Positions 1-7,634 of a stretch of 22,477 nucleotides of DNA are shown here, piece after piece; the stretch's first letter is position 1; every line of letters begins with the position of its first letter. Below the pieces are notes generated by a model, which ran no database searches, had not been told where the DNA came from, and was given only the letters and a program-made list of their open reading frames with translations. The DNA lies in NCBI GenBank assembly GCA_039589195.1, contig JBDHHV010000042.1:1-22477 (forward strand), in the 5' to 3' direction. The position numbers and the translations under genes are program-made. This DNA comes from JBDHAC01 sp039589195 (lineage in GTDB: Bacteria > Gemmatimonadota > Gemmatimonadetes > Palauibacterales > Palauibacteraceae).

Positions 1-108
1 CGAGTACCTGTCGATCCCCACGGCGCAACCGGATCCTTCGTATGGCAGGCATGCACAGAACATAATCATCCAACCCCAACATGACCATCGCACTTGTGTT
101 ACACTACA

Positions 109-3100
109 CTAGGACCGGAGGTCAGGCGAGGCGGCTTCAGCTCGGTCCCACCATGTCACGGCGGTACGCGCAAACCAGCCCAGCCCCAGATGCACCAAGT
201 CGCGGCGCGCCGGGTGCCGACGAAGCACCTTCGCCATGTCGGCAGCGCCAGCACCTGTCTTCCTTGCGAGGGTCGCTAGGAACCGCAGCTTGTGATAGCT
301 GGGCACGTCAAAATCTGCCTCGATCTGGGATGTCTGCAGTAGGTACTCGCTCGCTTCGTCCGGTCGCGAACGAGCTAAGAGAAAACCTCTGAGCCAAGCC
401 GCTTTGAATCGCTCTTCCTCCCACCGATGGTAGGTGGGACGTGACTTAAGGGCGTCGGCATGGGCCTCGCCGACGAACACCGAGCCGCGTTCCAAGGCGA
501 GCAGCCCAAGACACGCCGTGGTTTCGTCAGACAGGCCCCGAAGCCCCCCAGCTTCACAGAGTTGAGCTGTTCGCTCATAGTACTCTTGCGCTTCGGCATT
601 CGCCCCTCGGTACATGGCGCAGGCACCACGATTCATTATCCCAAACACCGCGTGCGGGGCCACGGCACCCATCGCCTGATCAACATCGATGCACTCGTCC
701 AAGAGTCTGGTGGCGTCGCCGAAATTTCCCTGCTCAAGGCGCGCAACGGCCAGGTTGTTCAGCAGAGACGCGCGTAGGTGAGGCGGATCCTCGCGCGAGT
801 CCTCTGTGAGATCGCTATAGATGGTAGCACCTTCATCGAGACGACCTTGTCGTATCGCCAAGATCGCCTTCGCCGAGAGCACCCTCGCCTTGAGCTGCCT
901 GGAAAGCTGAGGGAACGCATGGGTGTGTGCGGAAAAGACAGCGAGTGCCGCCGATAGTGACTCGCACCACAGCGAGTATTTTAAGAGTTCGACCCAGCCC
1001 ATGAACCATGCTAGCTGGGCCGGACTCGAATTGAGGCTCAATCCGCGCAGGGAGTGACTCAGACTCTGCGCCGCCGATCGCATTCTGGGTTGATCACCTC
1101 CAGCGTGAGCCAGCCGCAGTTCAAGGGCGGCAACGCGAAGCAGTACTGGGTTGGTAGAGGTGCCTTCCCAAGCACCTCGCAGTCTTGCCTTGGCCTTTCG
1201 AAGTTCTTGCTCTGCGGCTTCCCGGTCACCCAGGTTGAACTTGGCTTCTGCCAGCGCGGCACTGATCTTCGGGATGGCGCTGGCGGACAGGTCAGAAGCG
1301 CCATGTAGTGAGAGCAGAATCGACTCGGCTTGCATGTAGTGACCCCGCTCTAATTCAGCGATACCCTCCAGCAGACGTGCCCGACTCCGATCATGAACCG
1401 TCACGGCCTGTCTTGCGGCAAGCGAAGCGGCTGCGACAGCCGCGGCGGGAGCCTTCGCCAGAGTTGTCTCTGCCGCGCGCATTGCATGGCCGTACGCGGC
1501 CTCGCGCTCGCCTCCATTGGCGTAATGCTCGGCCAGGAGCAGCGGATCCGCACCACCTTGGCGGTTGAGCACGGTCGCGGTCGCGAGGTGGATGGCTGCC
1601 CGGCGTGTATGGCCAAGCTCCAGTGTCACGAAGTCGCGGATCACGCCATGTCTAAGTATCCAGCGATCCTCAGCGAGCTCGACGAGTCCTCTCCGCTCGA
1701 GATCCCGCAGGGTGTCGTGATGCTCCTCGACTTGAACGATCTCACGAAAGAGACCTTCGTTCACGGCGTCGCCGAGCACGGCCAAGTGGCTCAGGACCGA
1801 TCTTGCTGGTTTGGAGAGCGCCTCGATGCGTTCGCGAATCAACGCGCGGAGCCGCCGAGCTTCCCGTGTTGCCAGGTAGATCTGTGTTTCAGGAGGCAAC
1901 GCGTGCCCCGCGCCTGGGTCGTGACTCTGCGCTTGATCGAAACAGCGCAGTAGCTCGGTCGCATACAGGGGATTGCCGCCGGAAAGCGCTACTGCCTGCT
2001 CCACAGCCGACTCACGTGCATCCCTCGCCACTCCCATGAGGACCGTTCTCAGGCCTTCTGCGTTCAGTCGCATTAGCTCGAGGACCCGCGTCTTGTGGCG
2101 GCGGCGAAGGCTGGCTTCTAGGGATCGAATGGCCGATCCCTGCGGGCTGGCACTATCGACAGCGATCACCAACAGAAGTGGAAGACGGGCTAGCCGGGCC
2201 TGACAACTCGCCAGGACCTCCGCCGATTCCGGGTCAATGAACTCCGCGTCATCCACGATCAAGGCCACGGGCTTTTCAAGGCTGATTTCCCGAACGCCGC
2301 TCTCGAACTCGCGTTTGATCCTCAAGAAGGCTGCTGGAGCGTGGGCTGCCGCGGGCTCCGGGTCCTCGAGGCCAATGCCGGCAGCGGTCATCAGGTCCAG
2401 TACAGTGCCGTACGCCCGCTCCCGGGTCAGTGACGTGGCCACTGAACGGACGAGGCAAGCCCCCCGGCCTTCGATGTATCTGGCGAACTCCGTGAGCAGT
2501 CGGGTCTTCCCGATCCCTTGCTCTCCTAGCACGATGACGGCGGCCGTGCCTCCTGCCCGCACGCTGTCATACGCCTCCCGCATCTCGGAGAACTCGGCCG
2601 GGCGACCGATCAGTCCTGAGGTGGAATCGGCCCGCCTGGAATGTCCTGCCTCATCCTCGCCGATCTTCGCGGCCAATTGGATCGTCGCGGGCGCGAGCCC
2701 GTCCGGGACTTCGGTCGACAGTCGACTCTTCAGACCCCTGAAATGCTCGATGGCGGAGAGCCCGTCGCCTTTGAGCCACAGCCCTCGCATCAGGGCGCGG
2801 TGAGCCCTCTGGTCGAAGTCATTCATGCGGATCAGACGAAGCGCAGACAGGCAAACGCCATCCCAGTCCGCCCCCGCTTCCGCCTCGCGGAGGGAACTGC
2901 GCAGCGCGATTCCACTCAGCACGCGATACCGATCCCGCTCACCGTCGAGCCACCTGTCGAAGGCCTGCGCGCCGAGGTTCGATAGCGTGGGCGCGAACTC
3001 TCCTTGATACCGGTCCAGCGCCGCTCGATGATCCCCACGCTCCACTGCCCTCTCGAACTCCCGCGCTTCGTACTCGATCCGATCGGCACGCAGGCGGACG

Positions 3101-3348
3101 CTCATGGCGCTGGTCTCCAATACCGATCCGACCTTTGATTTGATGTCATAGAGAGCCTGGCTGAGCGAGTGGCGCTCCCGAGCGCCGCTGGCGTCCCAGA
3201 GCAGCGTTGCCAGGTCTGCCCTCGCATGCACGCTCTTCGGATGAGCACAGACGTAAAGGAGGAGCCCCGAGTGCTTTCGCGAGCGGAGCGTCAGCTCCCG
3301 TTCAGCCGTGAGGATCGAAACCGACCCGAAGCACCGAAGAGTGAGCAT
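109..3348 (-). CDS. BTAD-domain AAA ATPase transcriptional regulator with TPR tail
   Basis: This is a 1079-residue cytoplasmic regulator of the SARP/BTAD-ATPase type. Residues about 1-95 look like an OmpR-type winged helix. About 96-230 is a bacterial transcriptional activation domain, with helical repeats of the BTAD/TPR kind. From about 247 there is an AAA/STAND ATPase: P-loop GEQGIGKT at 275-282, Walker B VALIVDDAEF at 361-370, and a SGGNPLY motif near 456-462. The remaining ~500 residues are alanine- and arginine-rich helical repeats resembling TPRs and run to the stop. There is no C-terminal LuxR HTH, so DNA binding should be N-terminal. The ATG at 3348 starts directly with the conserved strand LRCFGSVSI; only a weak purine-rich stretch lies upstream. 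The family switches on target genes after ATP- and ligand-dependent assembly. The ligand and targets are unknown, and the gene stands alone with no adjacent partner in the window. Confidence 0.88.
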   Translation of the reverse strand: MLTLRCFGSVSILTAERELTLRSRKHSGLLLYVCAHPKSVHARADLATLLWDASGARERHSLSQALYDIKSKVGSVLETSAMSVRLRADRIEYEAREFERAVERGDHRAALDRYQGEFAPTLSNLGAQAFDRWLDGERDRYRVLSGIALRSSLREAEAGADWDGVCLSALRLIRMNDFDQRAHRALMRGLWLKGDGLSAIEHFRGLKSRLSTEVPDGLAPATIQLAAKIGEDEAGHSRRADSTSGLIGRPAEFSEMREAYDSVRAGGTAAVIVLGEQGIGKTRLLTEFARYIEGRGACLVRSVATSLTRERAYGTVLDLMTAAGIGLEDPEPAAAHAPAAFLRIKREFESGVREISLEKPVALIVDDAEFIDPESAEVLASCQARLARLPLLLVIAVDSASPQGSAIRSLEASLRRRHKTRVLELMRLNAEGLRTVLMGVARDARESAVEQAVALSGGNPLYATELLRCFDQAQSHDPGAGHALPPETQIYLATREARRLRALIRERIEALSKPARSVLSHLAVLGDAVNEGLFREIVQVEEHHDTLRDLERRGLVELAEDRWILRHGVIRDFVTLELGHTRRAAIHLATATVLNRQGGADPLLLAEHYANGGEREAAYGHAMRAAETTLAKAPAAAVAAASLAARQAVTVHDRSRARLLEGIAELERGHYMQAESILLSLHGASDLSASAIPKISAALAEAKFNLGDREAAEQELRKAKARLRGAWEGTSTNPVLLRVAALELRLAHAGGDQPRMRSAAQSLSHSLRGLSLNSSPAQLAWFMGWVELLKYSLWCESLSAALAVFSAHTHAFPQLSRQLKARVLSAKAILAIRQGRLDEGATIYSDLTEDSREDPPHLRASLLNNLAVARLEQGNFGDATRLLDECIDVDQAMGAVAPHAVFGIMNRGACAMYRGANAEAQEYYERTAQLCEAGGLRGLSDETTACLGLLALERGSVFVGEAHADALKSRPTYHRWEEERFKAAWLRGFLLARSRPDEASEYLLQTSQIEADFDVPSYHKLRFLATLARKTGAGAADMAKVLRRHPARRDLVHLGLGWFARTAVTWWDRAEAASPDLRS

Positions 3349-3384
3349 AGCGCGTGTCGCTTCCGTGAACGGTGTGATTACCGA

Positions 3385-3420
3385 GGGTGACGACTCACAA
3401 GGATCTCGTAACCGTCACCC
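3385..3420. repeat. 8-bp inverted repeat upstream of the BTAD regulator
   Basis: GGGTGACG at 3385-3392 is mirrored exactly by CGTCACCC at 3413-3420, with a 20-nt spacer. It lies 37-72 bp upstream of the regulator's ATG, where an operator or an RNA stem in the leader could sit. An autoregulatory site is a guess from position only. Confidence 0.45.
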
Positions 3421-3534
3421 AACGCGTGGCAAGGGCATCCGCGATCTGGGATCGCTATCAAGTATCTAGCCAGGGTTATCAAGCAACTATCATCGCGGTG
3501 GTGTCAGGAGGGTCGGTGGTGCCCGGATGGCCAC

Positions 3535-3553
3535 GAGCGGTGCAGAACCGCTC
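3535..3553 (-). terminator. Candidate terminator hairpin after the Nfu_N/YtxJ pair
   Basis: On the minus strand GAGCGGT, loop TCTGC, ACCGCTC forms a perfect 7-bp GC-rich stem 38 bp past the stop of the YtxJ-like gene. No T-run follows, so it would be a weak intrinsic terminator or an RNA 3'-end protecting stem. Confidence 0.45.
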
Positions 3554-3563
3554 CGAGGACCCT

Positions 3564-3594
3564 TCCGACCCTAACCCGACCTTATCCGATCCTA
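3564..3594. repeat. Three imperfect 10-11-bp tandem copies
   Basis: TCCGACCCTAA, CCCGACCTTA and TCCGATCCTA follow one another directly, consensus YCCGAYCYTA. They run into the stop codon (TAG, 3592-3594) of the YtxJ-like gene. The period is about one helical turn. Confidence 0.55.
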
Positions 3595-3915
3595 CTCCAC
3601 CCAGTCTGACAGCACCTTGGCTCTGATAGAGAAGTGCGAGGCATCCCAAACGGCCACCCCTTGCTTTACTACGATGGCCTGTGGGGACTTGTGACGGATC
3701 TTGAGCTCCTGGGCGATGAGGTCGGACAACTCCCGTTGGGAGACGACATCGATCATCACGACCGGGATATCCGGCCGCTGCGCCGCGAAGTCCTGCATCT
3801 GGACGAAGGTACGGCGGCTGATGCTACAACGGGGACTGTGTTTGTAGATGACGACCGTCTCGGCCTGGAGAAGTTCGCGGAGCTTTTCCTGTTCTTCGAC
3901 GGCTTCGATGCTCAT
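3592..3915 (-). CDS. YtxJ-type monothiol bacilliredoxin (DUF2847 family)
   Basis: This is a 107-residue thioredoxin-fold protein. The strand TVVIYKHSPRCSISRR at about 20-35 carries a single cysteine (C30), as expected for YtxJ/bacilliredoxin-like proteins. These are proposed to remove bacillithiol from mixed disulfides. The C-terminal half keeps the SPQAIVV element (a cis-Pro-like turn) and the usual terminal helix; length matches the family. The chosen ATG at 3915 begins MSIEAVEEQEKL. An in-frame TTG at 3930 would add five residues and has AAGGA abutting it, so that start is not excluded. It lies 27 bp downstream of the Nfu_N gene, in the same direction, probably as an operon. Family assignment is by motif recognition; bacillithiol use by this organism is inferred. 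Confidence 0.8.
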   Translation of the reverse strand: MSIEAVEEQEKLRELLQAETVVIYKHSPRCSISRRTFVQMQDFAAQRPDIPVVMIDVVSQRELSDLIAQELKIRHKSPQAIVVKQGVAVWDASHFSIRAKVLSDWVE

Positions 3916-3942
3916 CTGGAGCCCAACCAATCCTTGCGGGGG

Positions 3943-4224
3943 CTAGCCGGCCAGCTCCGCCTGGATCACGGCTTCGATCCGGCCCACCAGCTCGGACCAC
4001 TCGACCTGGTCGGTCTTCGTGACCGTGATGAAGTTCTCGACGAGAAGTAGCGCGCGCACTCCCTCGATCGCGAACAGGCGCTCGGCCAACCGGTCGCCCC
4101 CGGCGGACTCGAGATCGAAGTAGCTGCGGCTCCCCTCGCCCGGCACGTCGCGGTCCAAGACGAACTTCGCCGCGTTCGGGTTCGGGGTCCCTTCGACTGT
4201 GATGCTCATACGCAGGTCGGACAT
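3943..4224 (-). CDS. Nfu_N (NifU N-terminal-like) scaffold domain protein
   Basis: This 93-residue protein consists almost entirely of an Nfu_N domain: MSITVEGTPNPNAAKFVLDR near the start is the family hallmark, followed by LFAIEGVRALLLVENFITVTK. In two-domain Nfu proteins this domain precedes the CxxC cluster-binding domain. Here the CxxC domain is absent, so the protein probably helps handle iron-sulfur clusters without holding one. The ATG at 4224 has AGGAG 11 nt upstream; a second ATG at 4209 starts at the conserved MSITVEG and is the alternative. The YtxJ-like gene follows 27 bp downstream. The pair suggests redox and iron-sulfur maintenance. Confidence 0.85.
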   Translation of the reverse strand: MSDLRMSITVEGTPNPNAAKFVLDRDVPGEGSRSYFDLESAGGDRLAERLFAIEGVRALLLVENFITVTKTDQVEWSELVGRIEAVIQAELAG

Positions 4225-4327
4225 TGGCGATTCGGCTCCTGGGTCATTCTATCTGTGAGGTCCGCGCTGCGAGACCGCAAGGGGCACCCCGGTCGCGCCG
4301 CCCCCAGCCGGTGCGCTCTTGAGCTGG

Positions 4328-4398
4328 CGAGCACCACGCAGCCACGACTGACAACGAGCACCACGCAGCCGCCGTGGCACCACGCAGCCGCCGTGGCA
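4328..4398. repeat. Short direct repeats, including a perfect 19-bp tandem pair
   Basis: CCACGCAGCCGCCGTGGCA occurs at 4361-4379 and again directly at 4380-4398. The 16-mer CGAGCACCACGCAGCC occurs at 4328-4343 and 4355-4370 (27-bp shift). Each 19-mer contains CCACG...CGTGG, so single-stranded copies could fold into small hairpins. Confidence 0.85.
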
Positions 4399-4580
4399 CC
4401 TGCAGCAGCGAGCGCCACGCACCGGAAGGGTGGCGGAGTCCCATGTATCGAATCGCTTCGATGTTCCCCACATTGCCCGCTCCAGCCCCAGCCCAGATGA
4501 TATGAACGATTCGGGGGACCGGCTGGGTTCCGGACCTCGAGTTCATGGGTCGATGTGCAGCTATGCACGCGACAAGGGTT

Positions 4581-4611
4581 GTATACGTGTATACAGCGTA
4601 TACACGTATAC
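4581..4611. promoter_or_regulatory. Perfect 14-bp palindrome built from four GTATAC hexamers; candidate operator
   Basis: GTATACGTGTATAC (4581-4594), AGC, GTATACACGTATAC (4598-4611): the arms are exact reverse complements, and each arm contains two self-palindromic GTATAC hexamers. The hexamers start at 4581, 4589, 4598 and 4606, so spacing is 8, 9 and 8 bp. It is AT-rich in a GC-rich neighbourhood and lies 98 bp before the SDR start. This layout fits cooperative binding of two dimers of a repressor; TATAC-type half-sites are known for some GntR-family proteins. The regulator is not identified. A cruciform or recombination site is the alternative. Confidence 0.65.
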
Positions 4612-4708
4612 AGACGGTACTCTCAAGTTGGGCACATACACCCCGGAGCCCCCGTGCTAGACAGCGACAGCGAGTCCCGGGACCTCCGCGACATCAACGA
4701 GGGATCAA

Positions 4709-5431
4709 ATGGATCTGAAGAACAAGACGGCCATGATCACGGGTGGGGCGAGCGGACTCGGAGCCGCGCTCGCGCGCAGGTTTGCGGAGGAAGGTGCAGC
4801 GGTCTCGATCTGCGGCCGTCGCGCCGGTGCACTCGAGAACCCGTGCCAGGAGATTCGAGCGCTCGGGGGTCAATGTCTCCCGGTCGCCGTCGATATCACG
4901 CGTCCGGAGGACATCCAGCGCTGGATCGGTCTCAGCAAGGCGGAATTCGGATCCATCGACGTGTTCGTGAACAACGCCTCGGTCCTTGGCGAGCGTGTAT
5001 CCGTGGAGGAGTATCCTGTCGAGACGTGGCGCGACGTGCTCGACGTGAACCTCACGGGAGCCTTCTTGTGTGCGCAGGCGATCGTCCCCGAACTGCGAGC
5101 GACGAAGGGGTCCCTCATCAACGTGTCATCAGGGGTGGGGGATCATGGTCGACCGTACTGGGGCGCGTATTGCGTGTCGAAGAACGGTCTCGAGGCACTG
5201 TCGGAGATGATGGCCGGTGAGCTCGAGGAGTCCGGGATACGGGTCAACACGGTGGACCCGGGAAGCATGCGCACCTCGATGCGGGCCGCCGCCTACCCGG
5301 ACGAGGATCCGGACACGTTGCCGGAGCCATACGAGATCACGGATGTCTTCGTCTACCTGGCGTCGGATCGCGCCGCACACGTGACGGGGAACCGCTTCCG
5401 AGCCAAGGAGTTCGAGATCGCGGTTCGGTGA
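4709..5431 (+). CDS. Short-chain dehydrogenase/reductase (SDR)
   Basis: This is a classical SDR of 240 residues. It carries the cofactor glycine motif TGGASGLG at 11-18, NNAS at 88-91 (usually NNAG), and the catalytic serines SS at 140-141. The active site Y154-x3-K158 appears as YCVSK, followed by DPGSMRT at 183-189. It should oxidise or reduce a hydroxyl/carbonyl group using NAD(P)H. Arg37/Arg38 after the second strand (CGRR) hints at NADP(H). GAGG lies six bases before the ATG, which supports the start. The C-terminus (VTGNRFRAKEFEIAVR) is slightly shorter than typical. It is monocistronic on the plus strand, with the GTATAC palindrome upstream as a likely control site. The substrate cannot be predicted. 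Confidence 0.92.
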   Translation: MDLKNKTAMITGGASGLGAALARRFAEEGAAVSICGRRAGALENPCQEIRALGGQCLPVAVDITRPEDIQRWIGLSKAEFGSIDVFVNNASVLGERVSVEEYPVETWRDVLDVNLTGAFLCAQAIVPELRATKGSLINVSSGVGDHGRPYWGAYCVSKNGLEALSEMMAGELEESGIRVNTVDPGSMRTSMRAAAYPDEDPDTLPEPYEITDVFVYLASDRAAHVTGNRFRAKEFEIAVR

Positions 5432-5475
5432 CCTCCGCCACGAAGACGTGCGTCGCGCGGCCGGTCCTCTGCCCA

Positions 5476-5730
5476 CTACCAGTCGTACACCGTCCAGCAG
5501 AGACACTCCTGGCTTCCGCATACGAGTCGGACTCGGAATGGTGACTCGTCGGAGCGCGGAGCCGGGTGCGTCTCCACGCGGCGTACCATCTTCGTGCCGC
5601 ACCGCGGGCACTCGGGCTCACCTCCCGGCCCGGGATGCTTACGGTCGTGTTGCTCCAGCGTTTCGCTCTGTTCGGAGTCCAGAAGCGGACCGAGATTGTC
5701 TTCGTTCACCACGACCCTGCGAGTGCGCAT
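5476..5730 (-). CDS. Small zinc-ribbon-like protein of unknown function
   Basis: This 84-residue hypothetical protein has a low-complexity N-terminal half with LDSEQSETLEQHDRKH. A C-terminal metal-binding-like half follows: CPRCG at 41-45 paired with C71, C76 and C78 (CGSQECLCW). The first pair is a standard zinc knuckle; the second is unusual in having three cysteines and ending in aromatic residues WTVYDW at the very C-terminus. It is divergent from the aminotransferase gene (63 bp between starts) and convergent with the SDR (44 bp). A nucleic-acid-binding or structural zinc role is possible but not shown. I recognise no named family. Confidence 0.6.
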   Translation of the reverse strand: MRTRRVVVNEDNLGPLLDSEQSETLEQHDRKHPGPGGEPECPRCGTKMVRRVETHPAPRSDESPFRVRLVCGSQECLCWTVYDW

Positions 5731-5793
5731 TCACATCACGAGTGACGGGCGATCGATGCGCGCCTCCGAATCTCCCGTCCTGCTAGCCCCCGG

Positions 5794-6972
5794 ATGAACG
5801 ATACCCGTAGAGCCGACCGGCCGGCCACCCCGACGCGCGAGCTCGACTCATTCCGCGACGAGTTCCCGATCCTCCAGCGCAAGGCATACCTGAACTCCAA
5901 CTCGCTCGGGGCGCTCTCACGGCGATCGGTGGAGGAGCGCCGGAGATTCGAGGAGCTGTGGAATGAGCTCGGGGCCAGCGCCTGGTACGAGATCTGGATG
6001 GCGAAGCTCGAGGAGGTACGCGGGGCGCTCGGTCGAACGATCGAGGCGGCCGCCGATGAGATCGCGCTCATGCCCAGCGTGTCAGCGGCCCTTGCCGCGG
6101 TCGCCGGAGCCGTAGCGGGTGCAACCGACCTGGGGCGGAGGCCGAAAGTCGTCATCACGGAGCTCGACTTCCCTACCGTCGGCCACCACTTCCTGTCACG
6201 GGAGCCGCTCGGAATCGAAGTGGAGATCGTTCGTAGCCCGGACGGCGTAGAGATCCCGCTGGAGGCGCTGGCGGACGCGATCGACGAGCGCACCGCACTT
6301 GTCGTGACATCGCATGTCTTCTTCTCTACCGGCGCGATCCAGGACGCGGCTGCCGTGGCTACGATCGCGCGCGAGGCGGGTGCCCGGATTCTCCTCGACG
6401 CGTATCAGTCGAACGGACAGTTGTCCATCGACGTCCGCTCACTCGGAGTCGATTTCCTCGTCTCGGGCATGCTCAAGTGGCTTTGTGGAGGCCCCGGCCT
6501 CGCATACCTGTACGTGCGGCCGGATGTCGACATCGCCCCCACGACGCTGTCGTGGTTCGGCGTCGAGAACCAATTCGCCTTCGACCTGCGCGACGCGAAC
6601 CCGAGGCACGACGCCCGCCGCTTCGAGATGGGCACGCCGCCGGTGGGGGCGGCATACACGGCAGCCGGAGGCCTGGCCATCGTCGAGGAGGCGGGGATCG
6701 AGCGAATCCAGACGCGAAACCGCGTGCTTGCGGACGATCTTCGAAGCCGGCTCCTCGAAACGGGGCTCACCCTACACGAAGCACCGAGCGCAGACCGACG
6801 ATCCGCCCTGGTCCTGGCGCGTCACCCGGATCCGCAGGGCGCGGTGGCGCACCTGGCGGAGAACGACGTGATCATCGACTCGCGCGGACCGTTCATCCGA
6901 TTCTCGCCCCACTTCTACAACACCCTCGAGGATAACGAGCGAGCCGTGGAGGTGTTGAGGAGCTACCGCTGA
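5794..6972 (+). CDS. Kynureninase-like class V PLP-dependent enzyme
   Basis: This 392-residue fold-type I PLP enzyme resembles kynureninase and cysteine-desulfurase-like aminotransferases. YLNSNSLGA at 33-40 corresponds to the family's YLN.NSLG element. LLDAYQSNGQ at 201-209 gives the PLP-pyridine aspartate D202 with Q205. SGMLKWLCGGPG at about 224-235 supplies the Schiff-base lysine K228 and matches the kynureninase K-x2-x-GGPG pattern. RFEMGTPPV near 290 is the usual substrate-side segment. Whether it really hydrolyses kynurenine is uncertain: the overall pattern fits, but no other tryptophan catabolic gene is nearby. It could be a desulfurase or an aminotransferase on another substrate. 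It stands alone on the plus strand and ends at a hairpin. Confidence 0.88.
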   Translation: MNDTRRADRPATPTRELDSFRDEFPILQRKAYLNSNSLGALSRRSVEERRRFEELWNELGASAWYEIWMAKLEEVRGALGRTIEAAADEIALMPSVSAALAAVAGAVAGATDLGRRPKVVITELDFPTVGHHFLSREPLGIEVEIVRSPDGVEIPLEALADAIDERTALVVTSHVFFSTGAIQDAAAVATIAREAGARILLDAYQSNGQLSIDVRSLGVDFLVSGMLKWLCGGPGLAYLYVRPDVDIAPTTLSWFGVENQFAFDLRDANPRHDARRFEMGTPPVGAAYTAAGGLAIVEEAGIERIQTRNRVLADDLRSRLLETGLTLHEAPSADRRSALVLARHPDPQGAVAHLAENDVIIDSRGPFIRFSPHFYNTLEDNERAVEVLRSYR

Positions 6973-6980
6973 TAGTGCCG

Positions 6981-7026
6981 CGAGGGCGTGCCTCCCCCGG
7001 AACCGATGAGCGCGGTCACGCCCTCG
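6981..7026. terminator. Bidirectional terminator-like inverted repeat between convergent genes
   Basis: CGAGGGCGTG (6981-6990) and CACGCCCTCG (7017-7026) are exact 10-bp complements around a 26-nt loop. They sit in the 95-bp gap between the plus-strand PLP enzyme and the minus-strand lipoprotein. There is no T-run on either side, so strength is uncertain. Confidence 0.65.
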
Positions 7027-7067
7027 TGTAGCCTATGCGGCGTCAGCCGGATAGAACTCGGCGACTC

Positions 7068-7634
7068 TCACTGTCCGGTCAGGGCGAAGCTTTCGATCAT
7101 GCGTTGGTAGATCTGTTGATGAGCATCAGAATCGGGGTTTTCCTCGCGATTCGCATCGAAGGTCAGGAGGTAAGCCCGGTCTTCCGCCACGGTGACGAAC
7201 TCACCGTGTATCAGGTCGTACGCGAAGCGCGTCCAGCGCTTGGCAGGCAGCCTCGCCAGCTTCGTGTCGATCATGTTGACGAACGACAGATTGGCGAGCT
7301 TGAGACCCTCCAGCCACTGGTCCAGGCTCTGTCGCTCGGGGTTCGGCAGCACCCTTAGCTCGAACTGTCCGGGCCAGGCCCCTCCCGGGGGTTCGAGAAA
7401 GGTGAGCTTCTCCAGCTCACCCGGTTCAAGAAACTCCGAGACGCGGATCATCTCCCGCTCCCGCGGCCGCGCTTCCACCAGAGTCCAGTCGCCCGGGTAG
7501 GCGATCGAATAGCCGAAGCGTTCGCTGCGGTACTCTCCCCACGAGCCGTCTCCATCCTGATCCTGTGCGCAGGCTGCCAGCGACGCGATGCAAAGCATGA
7601 CGACGAGCCGAGGTGCTCTTTGGGCGGTGATCAT
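7068..7634 (-). CDS. Predicted lipoprotein, unknown function
   Basis: This 188-residue protein has a lipoprotein signal: RAPRL basic region, hydrophobic VVMLCIASLA, lipobox LAAC with Cys22. The mature part begins with an Asp-rich spacer, then YRSERFGYSIAYPGDWTLVE. That is the opening seen in PsbP-like/MOG1-like domains of bacterial lipoproteins, followed by a beta-rich region ending IYQRMIESFALT. The ATG at 7634 was chosen because it forms an ATGA overlap with the upstream hydrolase gene and directly precedes the signal peptide; a longer frame exists upstream. Translational coupling with the hydrolase is likely. Expected location is the periplasmic face of a membrane. No enzymatic motif is seen. 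Confidence 0.8.
   Translation of the reverse strand: MITAQRAPRLVVMLCIASLAACAQDQDGDGSWGEYRSERFGYSIAYPGDWTLVEARPREREMIRVSEFLEPGELEKLTFLEPPGGAWPGQFELRVLPNPERQSLDQWLEGLKLANLSFVNMIDTKLARLPAKRWTRFAYDLIHGEFVTVAEDRAYLLTFDANREENPDSDAHQQIYQRMIESFALTGQ

Larger units (their letters stand above)
4225..4708. other. 484-bp gene-free region between divergent genes
   Basis: This stretch separates the minus-strand Nfu_N gene from the plus-strand SDR gene, so it must contain both promoters. It holds short tandem repeats (4328-4398) and the GTATAC palindrome (4581-4611). Minus-strand open frames across it are low-complexity (Ala/Cys/Arg-rich) and look like products of the repeats. I see no tRNA or credible protein in it. 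Confidence 0.7.

Noticed and set aside
4206..4568. Minus-strand frame of 120 codons in the Nfu_N/SDR gap
   Set aside because: Cys/Ala/Trp low-complexity sequence produced by the local tandem repeats, overlapping the Nfu_N gene start; no motif.
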